64,000 nucleotides of DNA. Source: Mariniflexile gromovii. Lineage in GTDB: Bacteria > Bacteroidota > Bacteroidia > Flavobacteriales > Flavobacteriaceae. This document shows, in pieces, positions 24,660 through 33,063 of this stretch (its first letter is position 1; each line of letters begins with the position of its first letter). The notes beneath the pieces were generated by a model. It did not search any database and was not told the DNA's origin. It saw only the letters and a list, made by a program, of their open reading frames with translations. Where the stretch lies: assembly GCF_017814435.1 (NCBI RefSeq), contig NZ_JAGJCB010000010.1, forward strand, positions 62,001-126,000. Direction: 5' to 3'. The translations under genes and the position numbers were made by a program.

Positions 24660-26300
24660 ATGGCATCACTTAATCCGCTTGGTACCAATCTAGATTTAAG
24701 AAAAGCAAAACACCTTCTTAGACGTGCTACATTTAATTATACCAAAGAGCAACTGGATAGTTTTGTTGGGATGTCTGCTACCAATGCTGTTTCTAGTTTA
24801 ACAACGGTTTCACCAAACACTTTATCAGAGCCTTTTGATCCACTACCTACAGGTGCTCCCGATGGTTTTTGGACGTCTTCATTACAGCTGCCAAATTCAT
24901 TTGAAGGACAAGGGAGAAAAAGTGCCATTACCACTGGTTGGTGGTGGTATAATGCCATGAGTACCATAAGCTTAAAACACAAATTGTCATTTTTTTTACA
25001 CACCTGTTTTGTAGTTGGTAAAGACACAGGGGTTGGGAGTGCTACGTATATTTATGACCATATCCGTTTGTTGGATTTTTATGCTTTAGGAAACATTAAA
25101 ACCTTTGCAAAAAAAATTACTTTAGATAATGGCATGCTGAATTATTTGGATAATTCACAAAACAATAAAAACAATCCAAATGAAAATTATGCCAGAGAAT
25201 ATTTAGAGCTTTTTACCATTTTAGCAGGTCCACAAATAGGAGAAGGCAACTACACAAATTATACAGAAATTGACATTCAACAAGCTGCAAAAGTGCTTTC
25301 TGGATTTAAAAGTAGAGCCAATAGAAGTGATATAGATCCAGACACCAATTTACCAATGGGTTATATAAACATCGACCAGCACGATACCAAAGACAAAACA
25401 TTTAGCGCCGCTTTCAATAATCAAACAATAACTGGAAGAAGCACAGAGTCGGGAATATTTGAAGAATTAAGCGATTTTGTTGAAATGGTATTTGCACAAC
25501 CCGAAACCGCCAAAGCCTATTGCAGAAAACTGTACCGCTATTTTGTAAAAAGCCATTGGACCGATGAAGTAGAAACCGATATTATCACGCCACTTGCGCA
25601 ATTATTACTTGATAATGATTATGAAATTTTACCCGTAGTAACCACGCTGCTTTCAAGCGAACATTTTTATGATGCTGATGACAGTGATGCTACCGATGAA
25701 ATTATAGGAAGCATCATTAAAAGTCCTCTACAATTAATATCCGAATTGTGCTCTATGTTTAGCGTGCCCATACCAAACCCAGCAACCGATCCTTTAAATT
25801 ATTACTATAATTTTTTCTTTAGATTTATACACAATAGTTATTTGAATGCAGCTGGAATGGATTTTTTCAACCCAGACTTAGTAGCTGGTTACCCCGCTTA
25901 CCACCAAATACCAGATTTTGACAGGCATTGGTTTTCTTCAAACACCATTATTGGCAGATATAAACTAATTGAATGCCTCATTGAAGGGAAAAACACGATA
26001 GGTTCTGGCAATATTTACACATCTTTGGATACCGTTTTATTTGTGAAAAACAAAATCTCCAATGCATCAGACCCCAATTTGCTTATTTCTGAAATTGCAG
26101 ATTTATTATATCCCGAAGCTATTGATTCTGACAGAATAAATTATTTTAAAACCATTATAGTTGATGTAGGTTTCCCTGATTATTATTGGACGAGTGCATG
26201 GAATCAATACTTAAGTTCCAATGATAGCATCACTGTAAAAACACGTTTAAATGCCTTAATTATTGCCATGATTAATGCTCCAGAATTTCAACTAATGTAA
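24660..26300 (+). CDS. DUF1800 family protein
   Basis: A 546-residue protein of the DUF1800 family (function unknown, widespread in environmental bacteria). Hallmarks are the N-terminal AKHLLRRATFNYTKEQLDSF, NYAREYLELFTILAGP, IQQAAKVLSGF, and the C-terminal RLNALIIAMINAPEFQLM. There is no obvious signal peptide at the ATG chosen, although its partner is clearly exported. It is followed at 39 nt by a DUF1501 gene, the usual pairing; such pairs are thought to act together at the cell surface, but no reaction is established. Part of the stretch between the valS remnant and valS. Confidence 0.88.
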   Translation: MASLNPLGTNLDLRKAKHLLRRATFNYTKEQLDSFVGMSATNAVSSLTTVSPNTLSEPFDPLPTGAPDGFWTSSLQLPNSFEGQGRKSAITTGWWWYNAMSTISLKHKLSFFLHTCFVVGKDTGVGSATYIYDHIRLLDFYALGNIKTFAKKITLDNGMLNYLDNSQNNKNNPNENYAREYLELFTILAGPQIGEGNYTNYTEIDIQQAAKVLSGFKSRANRSDIDPDTNLPMGYINIDQHDTKDKTFSAAFNNQTITGRSTESGIFEELSDFVEMVFAQPETAKAYCRKLYRYFVKSHWTDEVETDIITPLAQLLLDNDYEILPVVTTLLSSEHFYDADDSDATDEIIGSIIKSPLQLISELCSMFSVPIPNPATDPLNYYYNFFFRFIHNSYLNAAGMDFFNPDLVAGYPAYHQIPDFDRHWFSSNTIIGRYKLIECLIEGKNTIGSGNIYTSLDTVLFVKNKISNASDPNLLISEIADLLYPEAIDSDRINYFKTIIVDVGFPDYYWTSAWNQYLSSNDSITVKTRLNALIIAMINAPEFQLM

Positions 26301-26339
26301 TTTATAAAACATCCATAAATAAGCGATAAATACTAACAC

Positions 26340-27968
26340 ATGAAAAGAAGAAATTTTATAAAACTTTCAGCATCAGCTACCGCTATTGGATTAACTCCTT
26401 TTCAACTACAAGCGGCCCTTAAATCGTTTATGCCTTATGTGGAATGTCCAGATATTTCAAACAGAAAGCTAGTTATTATCAATTTATCGGGGGCTAATGA
26501 TGGCTTAAATACCGTCATTCCATTGGATCAATACGATATGTACAGTAATTTACGGCCTACTATAAAAGTACCTATTTCTGGAGCTAATAAATATATAAAT
26601 TTAGATACTACGTTGCCAGATAACCAACAAATAGGTTTAAACCCTGCGCTTACAGGTTTAAAATCCCTTTATGACAAAGGTTGGTTACGCATTCTGCAGT
26701 CGGTTGGATATCCTTCACAAAATAAAAGTCATTTTAAATCGGCCGATATATATTTAACAGGAAATGACGGAAATAGTCTTTTAAATGGTAATGACACCGG
26801 CTGGATGGGACGTTTTATGGAATTGTTTTATGAAGATTTAATTGTTGAAACCTACCCGTTAGCAGTTGAAATTGGTTCTAATAACACATCGCTAGGCTTT
26901 CATGCTAAAGAAGCGCATGGGCTATCGATTAATATTTCAGGACAAGACCCTGCGGGATATTATTCAGTTTTAACTGGATTGGGAGGTTTGCCGCCATTAA
27001 ACATTCCAGACTCCGATTATGGGGATCAATTACGTTTTTTAACCAATACAGATGAAATAACGGACACCTATGCACAATCTATTTCAAATGCATTTAACAC
27101 AGGTAAAAACAGTATTACTTACCCAGACAGCGATTTATCAAATCAGTTAAAAACCGTCGCACGATTAATAAGTGGCGATTTAGGCACCAAAGTTTACATG
27201 GTGCGTATTTCTGGTTTTGATACACATAACAAACAAGTGGAAACTGCCGGCGATATTTTAGGAACGCATCATACATTATTATCAAATTTATCGGGAAGTA
27301 TCGAAGCTTTTATAAATGATTTAAACAGTCAAAATTTAGCTGATGATGTTGTAGGGGTTACGTTTTCAGAATTTGGAAGAAAAGCAGCCGAAAACGGTAA
27401 TTTAGGTACAGATCATGGTGAAATAGCACCTATGTTCGTGTTTGGCAAGCCTGTATCTGGGGGTGTTTCGGGTACTAATCCAGATTTAAAAGAAGCCGTT
27501 AGCACAAATAACTACCAATTAAAAACCGTTCAGTACGATTATAGGCAAACATTTGCAACCTTATTGCAAAATTTTCTAGGTGCAGATAATGCCATTATTG
27601 ATGCTACGTTTTTTAATCATACTCTAAATGATAGCTTTAACAATTTAAAGGTTGTGAATCTAATAAAAGGCTCTTACGATGTATCAACAGGTTGCACAGC
27701 CTCAACCAACGACGTTTCAAGTGACAACAAAAATTGGTTGGTGTACCCAAACCCATGCCATGATACCGTTTACATATCTGGAATAAACATTGCAGAAACT
27801 GTTTCTTATAAAGTTTATAATGCTTCTGGCATTTTATTAATAGATAGAACGGACGAAATAATTAATGGCAAAGCAACTATTAATTTAGGTCTTTATAGTG
27901 ATGGTATTTACTTTTTTCAAATTCTATCAGGTAGCAAAAAGGAAGTGCATAAAGTTATTAAAATATAG
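26340..27968 (+). CDS. DUF1501 family protein with T9SS C-terminal sorting domain
   Basis: A 542-residue exported protein. The N-terminus MKRRNFIKLSASATAIGL has a Tat-like double arginine. The DUF1501 body (sulfatase/alkaline-phosphatase-like fold) contains IINLSGANDGLNTVIP, NKSHFKSADIYLTG, ISGFDTHNKQ and FSEFGRKAAENGNLGTDHG, the last with the conserved D-H. The final 75 residues (WLVYPNPCHDTVYISG.. to KEVHKVIKI) form a type A sorting domain of the type IX secretion system. It is therefore secreted to or beyond the cell surface. Operon with the DUF1800 gene. Tat export would use TatA-type proteins such as the one at 62567. Confidence 0.9.
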   Translation: MKRRNFIKLSASATAIGLTPFQLQAALKSFMPYVECPDISNRKLVIINLSGANDGLNTVIPLDQYDMYSNLRPTIKVPISGANKYINLDTTLPDNQQIGLNPALTGLKSLYDKGWLRILQSVGYPSQNKSHFKSADIYLTGNDGNSLLNGNDTGWMGRFMELFYEDLIVETYPLAVEIGSNNTSLGFHAKEAHGLSINISGQDPAGYYSVLTGLGGLPPLNIPDSDYGDQLRFLTNTDEITDTYAQSISNAFNTGKNSITYPDSDLSNQLKTVARLISGDLGTKVYMVRISGFDTHNKQVETAGDILGTHHTLLSNLSGSIEAFINDLNSQNLADDVVGVTFSEFGRKAAENGNLGTDHGEIAPMFVFGKPVSGGVSGTNPDLKEAVSTNNYQLKTVQYDYRQTFATLLQNFLGADNAIIDATFFNHTLNDSFNNLKVVNLIKGSYDVSTGCTASTNDVSSDNKNWLVYPNPCHDTVYISGINIAETVSYKVYNASGILLIDRTDEIINGKATINLGLYSDGIYFFQILSGSKKEVHKVIKI

Positions 27969-28026
27969 ATTTCACAATTAAAGTTTACGAATTCAGTTTC
28001 AAAAGAAATAGATAACAAACAATTTC

Positions 28027-28773
28027 ATGAAAGCCACAAAAACCTATTTTACACTTCTAATATTCACCCTTATAATAGCCTCCTGCAACCGAGATTTAAC
28101 AGAAGATTTTATTGCTATAGAACCTATTGATATTGAATACAAATGGTGGATATTAACACATAAAAACTATGCAAGTCCTGGCATTTATCTATACAACGAA
28201 ACAACCTCGACCATAGAATTAGAACTAAGTTTACCTGAAAATTTAAAATCGCCCCATGCCCTAGCCTTTGATGGGGAATCTTTATGGGTTGGAGGCAACG
28301 GAGAAAATGAATCCATCTACCAACTAAATCCAGAAACAGGTGCTATTATATCTCAAATTAGGAATATTGAAACCGAAGGTATTGCTTTGTTGGATGGTTA
28401 TTTATATTATTCAAACTACAACATTATAAATAAAATAGAAAAAAACGGAACACTTGTTGAAGAAATACCAACGGTAAATTCATCATACAATATTCCAGAT
28501 TTAGCCATATATAACGACAATTTATACTACTTGCGCTATTCGGAAACCGGACCCGTTGTAAAATTGAGTTTATCCAAAAAAACAGAAACCATCATTCCAG
28601 CTATTGAAACTTCAGGAACTTACTGCATGACTATTTTTAACAATGAAATCATTACCATGTCTGCTTTAAATGAAATTAACCATAATAATATACGAACCGG
28701 TTTACTTATCTCAAGCCAACCAACACCTTTTGATGGCTGGATAACAGCGATAGCGCCTTATAGTCAGGAATAG
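28027..28773 (+). CDS. Lipoprotein with beta-propeller-like repeats
   Basis: A 248-residue lipoprotein: signal peptide with lipobox LIIASC (cysteine near residue 20). The body reads as propeller blades: SPHALAFDGESLWVGGNG, ESIYQLNPETGAIISQI, EGIALLDGYLYYSNYNIINKI, PDLAIYNDNLYYLRYS. These are the DG..LWV and YR-type blades seen in SMP-30/NHL-like proteins. Function unknown; it may bind or sense a ligand at the membrane. It lies 58 nt after the DUF1501 gene and may belong to the same transcript. Confidence 0.72.
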   Translation: MKATKTYFTLLIFTLIIASCNRDLTEDFIAIEPIDIEYKWWILTHKNYASPGIYLYNETTSTIELELSLPENLKSPHALAFDGESLWVGGNGENESIYQLNPETGAIISQIRNIETEGIALLDGYLYYSNYNIINKIEKNGTLVEEIPTVNSSYNIPDLAIYNDNLYYLRYSETGPVVKLSLSKKTETIIPAIETSGTYCMTIFNNEIITMSALNEINHNNIRTGLLISSQPTPFDGWITAIAPYSQE

Positions 28774-28829
28774 AGTTTTATTCTTAATTCAACACTCTCA
28801 TTTCCTTAAAAATTATTTCACATCAAGTC

Positions 28830-28836
28830 GTTGGGC
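28830..28836 (+). repeat. attC-like core end GTTGGGC before the toxin-antitoxin pair
   Basis: GTTGGGC fits the integron core consensus GTTRRRY exactly and lies 56 nt before the antitoxin ATG. CTCATTTCC (about 28797) and GGAAAAATGAG (about 28843) form a loose inverted repeat around it. The matching left half is not well preserved. Confidence 0.4.
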
Positions 28837-28891
28837 AACATTAGGAAAAATGAGCAATTTTTCGGATATTTAAAACTTAAATTTTCATAAA

Positions 28892-29134
28892 ATGACAACA
28901 GTAGATGACATACGAAATGGATTGATAGAGAAAATACTATCTATTAGAAATAAAGATTTTTTAGTCGCTCTTGATAAATTAATTACATCAAGCTCTTCAG
29001 AATCCGACATTATTGAATTGACTGACGAGCAAAAAATTATGCTGGAAATGAGCGAACAGGATATTAAAAATGGAAAACTGATTTCTCAAGAAGCAATGGA
29101 CAAAAGAAATCTGGAATGGCTAAACGCAATGTAA
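28892..29134 (+). CDS. RelB/ParD-like antitoxin
   Basis: An 80-residue protein preceding and overlapping by 19 nt a RelE/ParE-like toxin gene, the standard layout of type II toxin-antitoxin modules. The N-terminus (TVDDIRNGLIEKILSIRNKDFLVALDKLI) is helical, and the C-terminus (EQKIMLEMSEQDIKNGKLISQEAMDKRNLEWLNAM) has the amphipathic pattern by which such antitoxins wrap the toxin. It lacks a recognisable ribbon-helix-helix, so autoregulation by DNA binding is uncertain. The pair lies between attC-like ends, a typical cassette content. Confidence 0.82.
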   Translation: MTTVDDIRNGLIEKILSIRNKDFLVALDKLITSSSSESDIIELTDEQKIMLEMSEQDIKNGKLISQEAMDKRNLEWLNAM

Positions 29135-29430
29135 TTTGGACTCGTACAGCCGACATTCAGTTTGTGGGGATTTTAGAATATTGGGTAAATAGAAACAAGT
29201 CAAAAACCTACTCAAAAAAACTCATGAAATTAGTTTCGGAAAGAACAAAACAAATAGCCGAACAACCATCAATTTTCAAAGCGACTAACGTTAAAGACAC
29301 GAGAGTCGCTTCCTTAGGAAATTTCAGCATTTTCTATAAATTTAATGACAAAGAATTAATAATTACAGCCTTTTGGGATAACCGACAAAATCCAAAAAAA
29401 CTATTGAAAATATTGGAAAGCAAAAAATAA
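29116..29430 (+). CDS. RelE/ParE family toxin
   Basis: A 104-residue toxin of the RelE/ParE superfamily: VIWTRTADIQFVGILEYW at the N-terminus (plasmid stabilisation-type helix pair), then KSKTYSKKLMKLVSERTKQIAEQPS, and the beta-strand end RVASLGNFSIFYKFNDKELIITAFWDNRQNPKKLL. The FYK..AFWDNRQNP ending is characteristic. RelE members cleave ribosome-bound mRNA and ParE members poison gyrase; sequence alone does not decide which. The gene is translationally coupled to the antitoxin. It ends 4 nt before an attC-like element. Confidence 0.85.
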   Translation: MAKRNVIWTRTADIQFVGILEYWVNRNKSKTYSKKLMKLVSERTKQIAEQPSIFKATNVKDTRVASLGNFSIFYKFNDKELIITAFWDNRQNPKKLLKILESKK

Positions 29431-29433
29431 CAC

Positions 29434-29570
29434 TGTCCAATAATGGCTATAAATAATTGCTTGCTTTTACCTACTTCTGAAAATCCATGAGGATTTCCAA
29501 CTTGGTGTGTACTTACAAAGTTAATCGCTTAACCACCGTGACGTAAACATACGAGCCGAGACCGTTAAAC
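29434..29570 (+). repeat. attC-like palindromic element, copy B (about 137 bp)
   Basis: Left core GTCCAAT (29435-29441), one base off RYYYAAC; right core GTTAAAC (29564-29570), a perfect GTTRRRY. It contains an inner hairpin GAAAATCC..GGATTTCC (near 29483-29500) and aligns throughout with copy A: TATAAxTAATTGCTT on the left and GCTTAACCACC, CATAC on the right. It lies between the toxin gene and the valS stop codon. Confidence 0.6.
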
Positions 29571-29573
29571 CAA

Positions 29574-32270
29574 CTAACCCAAACTAGCTAAACTAGCCTT
29601 CAAAGTTTCTATTTTAGCCAAGGCATCTGCTTCTTTGTTACGTTCGTTGGCAATAACTTGTTCAGGAGCTCCAGCAACAAAACGCTCGTTGGACAGTTTC
29701 TTTTGCACCGATTTTAAAAAGCCTTCCGTATAATTTAATTCTTCAGTTAGTTTTTTAATTTCAGCATCTACATCAATACTGCCTTCCATAGGAATAAAAT
29801 ACTCGTTGGATTTTACTCTAAACGTTAAAGCGCCTTCAACCGTTTCATTCACATAATTTACAGCTTCGAGATTTCCTAACTTAGAAATTATATCATCAAA
29901 CGCTGTGCTTGATTTTTCATTATTGATCACCGAAAAACCAATGGCATCTTTAAACGCAATGTTCTTTTCTTTTCTAATGTTTCTAATACCAGAAATAACT
30001 TCCGAAGCAAATTCAAACTCTGTAATTAATGTTTCATTTATAGGTTTTGCCTCTGGCCATTTAGAAACAATCAATGCTTCCTCTGGGGTTCTTTCAGCTA
30101 TATAATGCCAAATATCTTCGGTTAAAAATGGCATAAACGGATGTACAATTTTTAAATTTTCTTCAAAAATTGAAATCACGGATTTATAAGTTTCTGAATC
30201 TATAGGTTGTTGGTAAGCTGGTTTTACCATTTCTAGTAACCAACCACAAAAATCATCATAAATTAATTTATAAATCGCCATTAAAGCATCACTTAAACGG
30301 TATTTGCTAAAGTGATCTTCAATTTCCAATAAAGCTTTTTGAAATTTAGATTCGTACCAAGCGATAGCCATTTTACTGGAATTTGGTTGCGGAATGGTGT
30401 TGCTAATTTCCCAACCATCAACCAAACGGTAAGCGTTCCAAATTTTGTTTCCAAAACCCTTTCCTTGTTGGCAAAGCGCTTCATCAAACATTAAATCGTT
30501 TCCTGCGGCGCTACTTAAAAGCAAGCCCACACGGACACCATCGGCACTGTATTCATCAATTAGTTTTAAAGCATCGGGCGAGTTCCCTAAGGATTTACTC
30601 ATTTTTCGGCGTTGCTTATCGCGAACCAACCCCGTTAAATACACGTTATTAAATGGTTTTTCACCTTTATATTCGTAGCCAGCAATTATCATACGGGCTA
30701 CCCAAAAGAAGAGAATATCCGGTCCTGTAACCAAATCGTTGGTTGGGTAATAATATTTTATGTCTTCGTTTTCTGGATTTCTAATGCCGTCAAACACGCT
30801 CATGGGCCATAGCCAGGAGCTGAACCATGTATCTAAAGCATCGGTATCTTGTTTTAGGTCTTTGGCTGTTAGGTTTTGGTTGTTGGTTTTTTGTTTTGCT
30901 AATTCTAAGGCTTCATTCATAGTTTCAGCAACTACAAAATCCTCTTTTCCATCGCCGTAATAGTAGGCTGGAATTTGTTGCCCCCACAACAATTGACGCG
31001 AAATATTCCAATCGCGAATGTTTTCCATCCAATGGCGATAGGTATTTTCAAACTTCTTTGGGAATAATTTAATTTCGGAATGGTCGCCTAAAACCGCTTC
31101 AATGGCAGGCTTTACAAGTTCTTCCATTTTCAAAAACCATTGGTCTGATAATCTTGGTTCAATAACAGCTTTGGTTCTTTCGGAAGTGCCCACTTTATTG
31201 ATGTGGGTTTCGGTTTTTACTAAAACACCTTTATCTTCAAGTTCTTTAACAATTTCCTTTCTAACAACAAATCGGTCTTTCCCTTGGTAATGCAGACCAA
31301 AACTGTTTAAACTGGCATCGTCATTAAAGATATCAATAACCTCTAGCTTATGCTTATCACCTAAAACTTTATCATTTTCATCGTGTGCCGGTGTTACTTT
31401 AAGGCAACCTGTACCAAACTCAACATCTACATACTCATCTTCAATAATAGGAATCACACGGTTGCAAATTGGCACAATGGCTTTTTTTCCACGCAAGTGT
31501 GCAAAACGTTCGTCATTTGGGTTGATACAAATAGCTGTATCTCCAAAAATGGTTTCTGGGCGCGTAGTGGCAATAGTTAAATATTCCTCCCCTAACCCCT
31601 CCAAAGGAGGGGAACTCTCACTCATAGCCCCCTCTCCTTTGGAGAGGGTTGGGGTGAGGATTTTATATTTTAAATAGTATAAATTCCCTTGTTTTTCCTC
31701 ATAAATAACTTCTTCATCAGAAAGTGTGGTTTTCGCTTCTGGATCCCAATTTACCATGCGGTAACCACGATAAATAAGCCCTTTTTTGTGTAAATCGACA
31801 AACACTTTTATCACCGCTTCGCTCATATCATCATCCATGGTGAATTTGGTTCTATCCCAATCGCAAGAACAGCCTAATTTTTTAAGTTGTTCTAAAATAA
31901 CCCCACCGTATTCGTGCGTCCAATCCCATGCGTGTTTTAAAAATTCTTCACGTGACAAATTATTTTTATCAATGCCTTGTTCCTTTAATTTAGCAACCAC
32001 TTTAGCTTCGGTAGCAATAGATGCATGGTCTGTACCAGGTACCCAACAGGCATTTTTACCTTGCAAACGCGCACGACGAATCAATACATCTTGAATGGTA
32101 TTGTTCAACATATGCCCCATGTGCAATACACCCGTAACGTTTGGTGGCGGTATTACAATGGTGTAAGGCTCTCTTTCATCTGGTGTGGAATGAAAATAAT
32201 TATGTTTCATCCAGTAATTGTACCATTTGGTTTCTACCTGACTAGCATCGTATTTTGAAGGCATTTGCAT
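29574..32270 (-). CDS. valS: Valine--tRNA ligase with an in-frame repeat insertion
   Basis: Class I synthetase charging tRNA-Val and hydrolysing mis-charged Thr-tRNA. From ATG at 32270 the protein has 898 residues. It shows the HIGH motif as HMGH in [12 protein letters not shown], the editing-domain motif [18 protein letters not shown] in [13 protein letters not shown], the anticodon-binding domain, and the C-terminal coiled coil ([17 protein letters not shown] to LKASLASLG). Residues about 204-229 ([16 protein letters not shown]..) are foreign: they are encoded by two nested palindromes (31585-31660) just before the editing motif. A TTG at 32303 overlaps a promoter box and is rejected; ATG 32264 is an alternative start. 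Confidence 0.95.
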   Translation of the reverse strand: MQMPSKYDASQVETKWYNYWMKHNYFHSTPDEREPYTIVIPPPNVTGVLHMGHMLNNTIQDVLIRRARLQGKNACWVPGTDHASIATEAKVVAKLKEQGIDKNNLSREEFLKHAWDWTHEYGGVILEQLKKLGCSCDWDRTKFTMDDDMSEAVIKVFVDLHKKGLIYRGYRMVNWDPEAKTTLSDEEVIYEEKQGNLYYLKYKILTPTLSKGEGAMSESSPPLEGLGEEYLTIATTRPETIFGDTAICINPNDERFAHLRGKKAIVPICNRVIPIIEDEYVDVEFGTGCLKVTPAHDENDKVLGDKHKLEVIDIFNDDASLNSFGLHYQGKDRFVVRKEIVKELEDKGVLVKTETHINKVGTSERTKAVIEPRLSDQWFLKMEELVKPAIEAVLGDHSEIKLFPKKFENTYRHWMENIRDWNISRQLLWGQQIPAYYYGDGKEDFVVAETMNEALELAKQKTNNQNLTAKDLKQDTDALDTWFSSWLWPMSVFDGIRNPENEDIKYYYPTNDLVTGPDILFFWVARMIIAGYEYKGEKPFNNVYLTGLVRDKQRRKMSKSLGNSPDALKLIDEYSADGVRVGLLLSSAAGNDLMFDEALCQQGKGFGNKIWNAYRLVDGWEISNTIPQPNSSKMAIAWYESKFQKALLEIEDHFSKYRLSDALMAIYKLIYDDFCGWLLEMVKPAYQQPIDSETYKSVISIFEENLKIVHPFMPFLTEDIWHYIAERTPEEALIVSKWPEAKPINETLITEFEFASEVISGIRNIRKEKNIAFKDAIGFSVINNEKSSTAFDDIISKLGNLEAVNYVNETVEGALTFRVKSNEYFIPMEGSIDVDAEIKKLTEELNYTEGFLKSVQKKLSNERFVAGAPEQVIANERNKEADALAKIETLKASLASLG
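31585..31660. repeat. Double palindromic repeat inside the valS coding sequence
   Basis: Two perfect palindromes, CCCCTCCAAAGGAGGGG (31596-31612) and CCCTCTCCTTTGGAGAGGG (31630-31648), nest inside an outer imperfect inverted pair (TCCTCCCCTAACC and GGTTGGGGTGAGGA). This is the type of CCCCTCC/GGAGGGG element I know as a dispersed intergenic repeat in Bacteroidota. Here it sits in frame within valS and adds about 26 codons. Confidence 0.85.
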
Positions 32271-32300
32271 ACTTTGGAATAGTTTTTGAATAATAATTTG

Positions 32301-32308
32301 CAAAAGTA
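32301..32308 (-). promoter_or_regulatory. Candidate -7 box TACTTTTG for valS
   Basis: Minus-strand TACTTTTG matches TAnnTTTG, 31 nt before ATG 32270. It supports the shorter valS start. Confidence 0.4.
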
Positions 32309-32583
32309 CTTATATTTCTTTTTCTGTGAAAGGCATTGTACAGATTGATAAAAGGATTTATAAGATATTTTAACAAAATTTAATAATTATAATAGAAAAG
32401 TAATATGTACATTTAGCCTATCAAAACGACAATAAACATGTATTTCATCCATTATTTTTGCTGTTTAAAGGAAAAATAAGTATTTTCGAACAGAATTTTA
32501 ATGCATTAAATCATTAAAAAAGACTTAAACGTCTCAACCTTTAACGTCTAAAGAACAAAAACAACAAAACAAATACATTAACA
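32309..32583. other. Divergent intergenic region, valS / DUF1573 gene
   Basis: About 275 nt of AT-rich DNA between divergent genes. It must hold the promoter of the DUF1573 gene. I saw a palindrome TTTAATGCATTAAA near 32497-32510 and a repeated AACGTCT near 32527 and 32544, but no convincing TAnnTTTG box on the plus strand and no RNA gene. Confidence 0.5.
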
Positions 32584-33009
32584 ATGAAAAAATTATTTAC
32601 AATTTTATTTATCGGATTAGTAAGTTTAGCCATTAACGCTCAAGATAAGGTAGCTAAAATAGAGTTTAAAACTGACACCGTTGATTATGGAACTATTGAA
32701 AAAGGTTCTAACGGCGTGCGTGTTTTTGAATTTACTAACACAGGGAATGCGCCATTAATTATTTCGAATGTGACTTCTAGCTGTGGTTGTACAATTCCTA
32801 AAAAACCAGAAGGCCCTATTTTACCTGGAAAAACCGGTGAAATTGAGGTTAAATATGATACCAATAGAGTAAACCCTATTAGAAAAACAATTACGGTTAT
32901 CTCTAATGCTGAAACTCCTACTGTAGCCTTAAAAATTAAAGGTGAGGTTATTGACAGTAAAAGTGCTAGCGTCCTTGAAAAGACCAATAAAAGTATTGTT
33001 CAACAATAA
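32584..33009 (+). CDS. Exported DUF1573 (ASH/HYDIN-like) protein
   Basis: A 141-residue protein with a signal peptide (MKKLFTILFIGLVSLAINAQ) and one DUF1573 immunoglobulin-like domain: DYGTIEKGSNGVRVFEFTNTGNAPLIISNVTSSCGCTIP, followed by LPGKTGEIEVKYDT and TVISNAETPTVALKIKGEV. The SCGC motif is typical. Family members are periplasmic or surface proteins of unknown function common in Bacteroidota. Monocistronic, with a bidirectional terminator at 33031 shared with the convergent protease gene. Confidence 0.88.
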   Translation: MKKLFTILFIGLVSLAINAQDKVAKIEFKTDTVDYGTIEKGSNGVRVFEFTNTGNAPLIISNVTSSCGCTIPKKPEGPILPGKTGEIEVKYDTNRVNPIRKTITVISNAETPTVALKIKGEVIDSKSASVLEKTNKSIVQQ

Positions 33010-33030
33010 GAAACAATGTATAATTTCAAC

Positions 33031-33058
33031 AAAATCCTTAAGCCTGCTTAGGGATTTT
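33031..33058. terminator. Bidirectional terminator
   Basis: AAAATCCTTAAGC / GCTTAGGGATTTT with a 2-nt gap forms a long hairpin between convergent genes, with A and T tracts on both sides. Confidence 0.75.
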
Positions 33059-33063
33059 GTCGT

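Noticed and set aside
31585-31660. valS insertion as a frameshift or assembly error
   Set aside because: The 76-nt repeat region reads in frame on both sides with no stop, so a simple frameshift is excluded; a misassembly remains possible but is less likely.
32271-32303. TTG start for valS at 32303
   Set aside because: It overlaps the -7 box 32301-32308; ATG 32270 or 32264 fits the family start.
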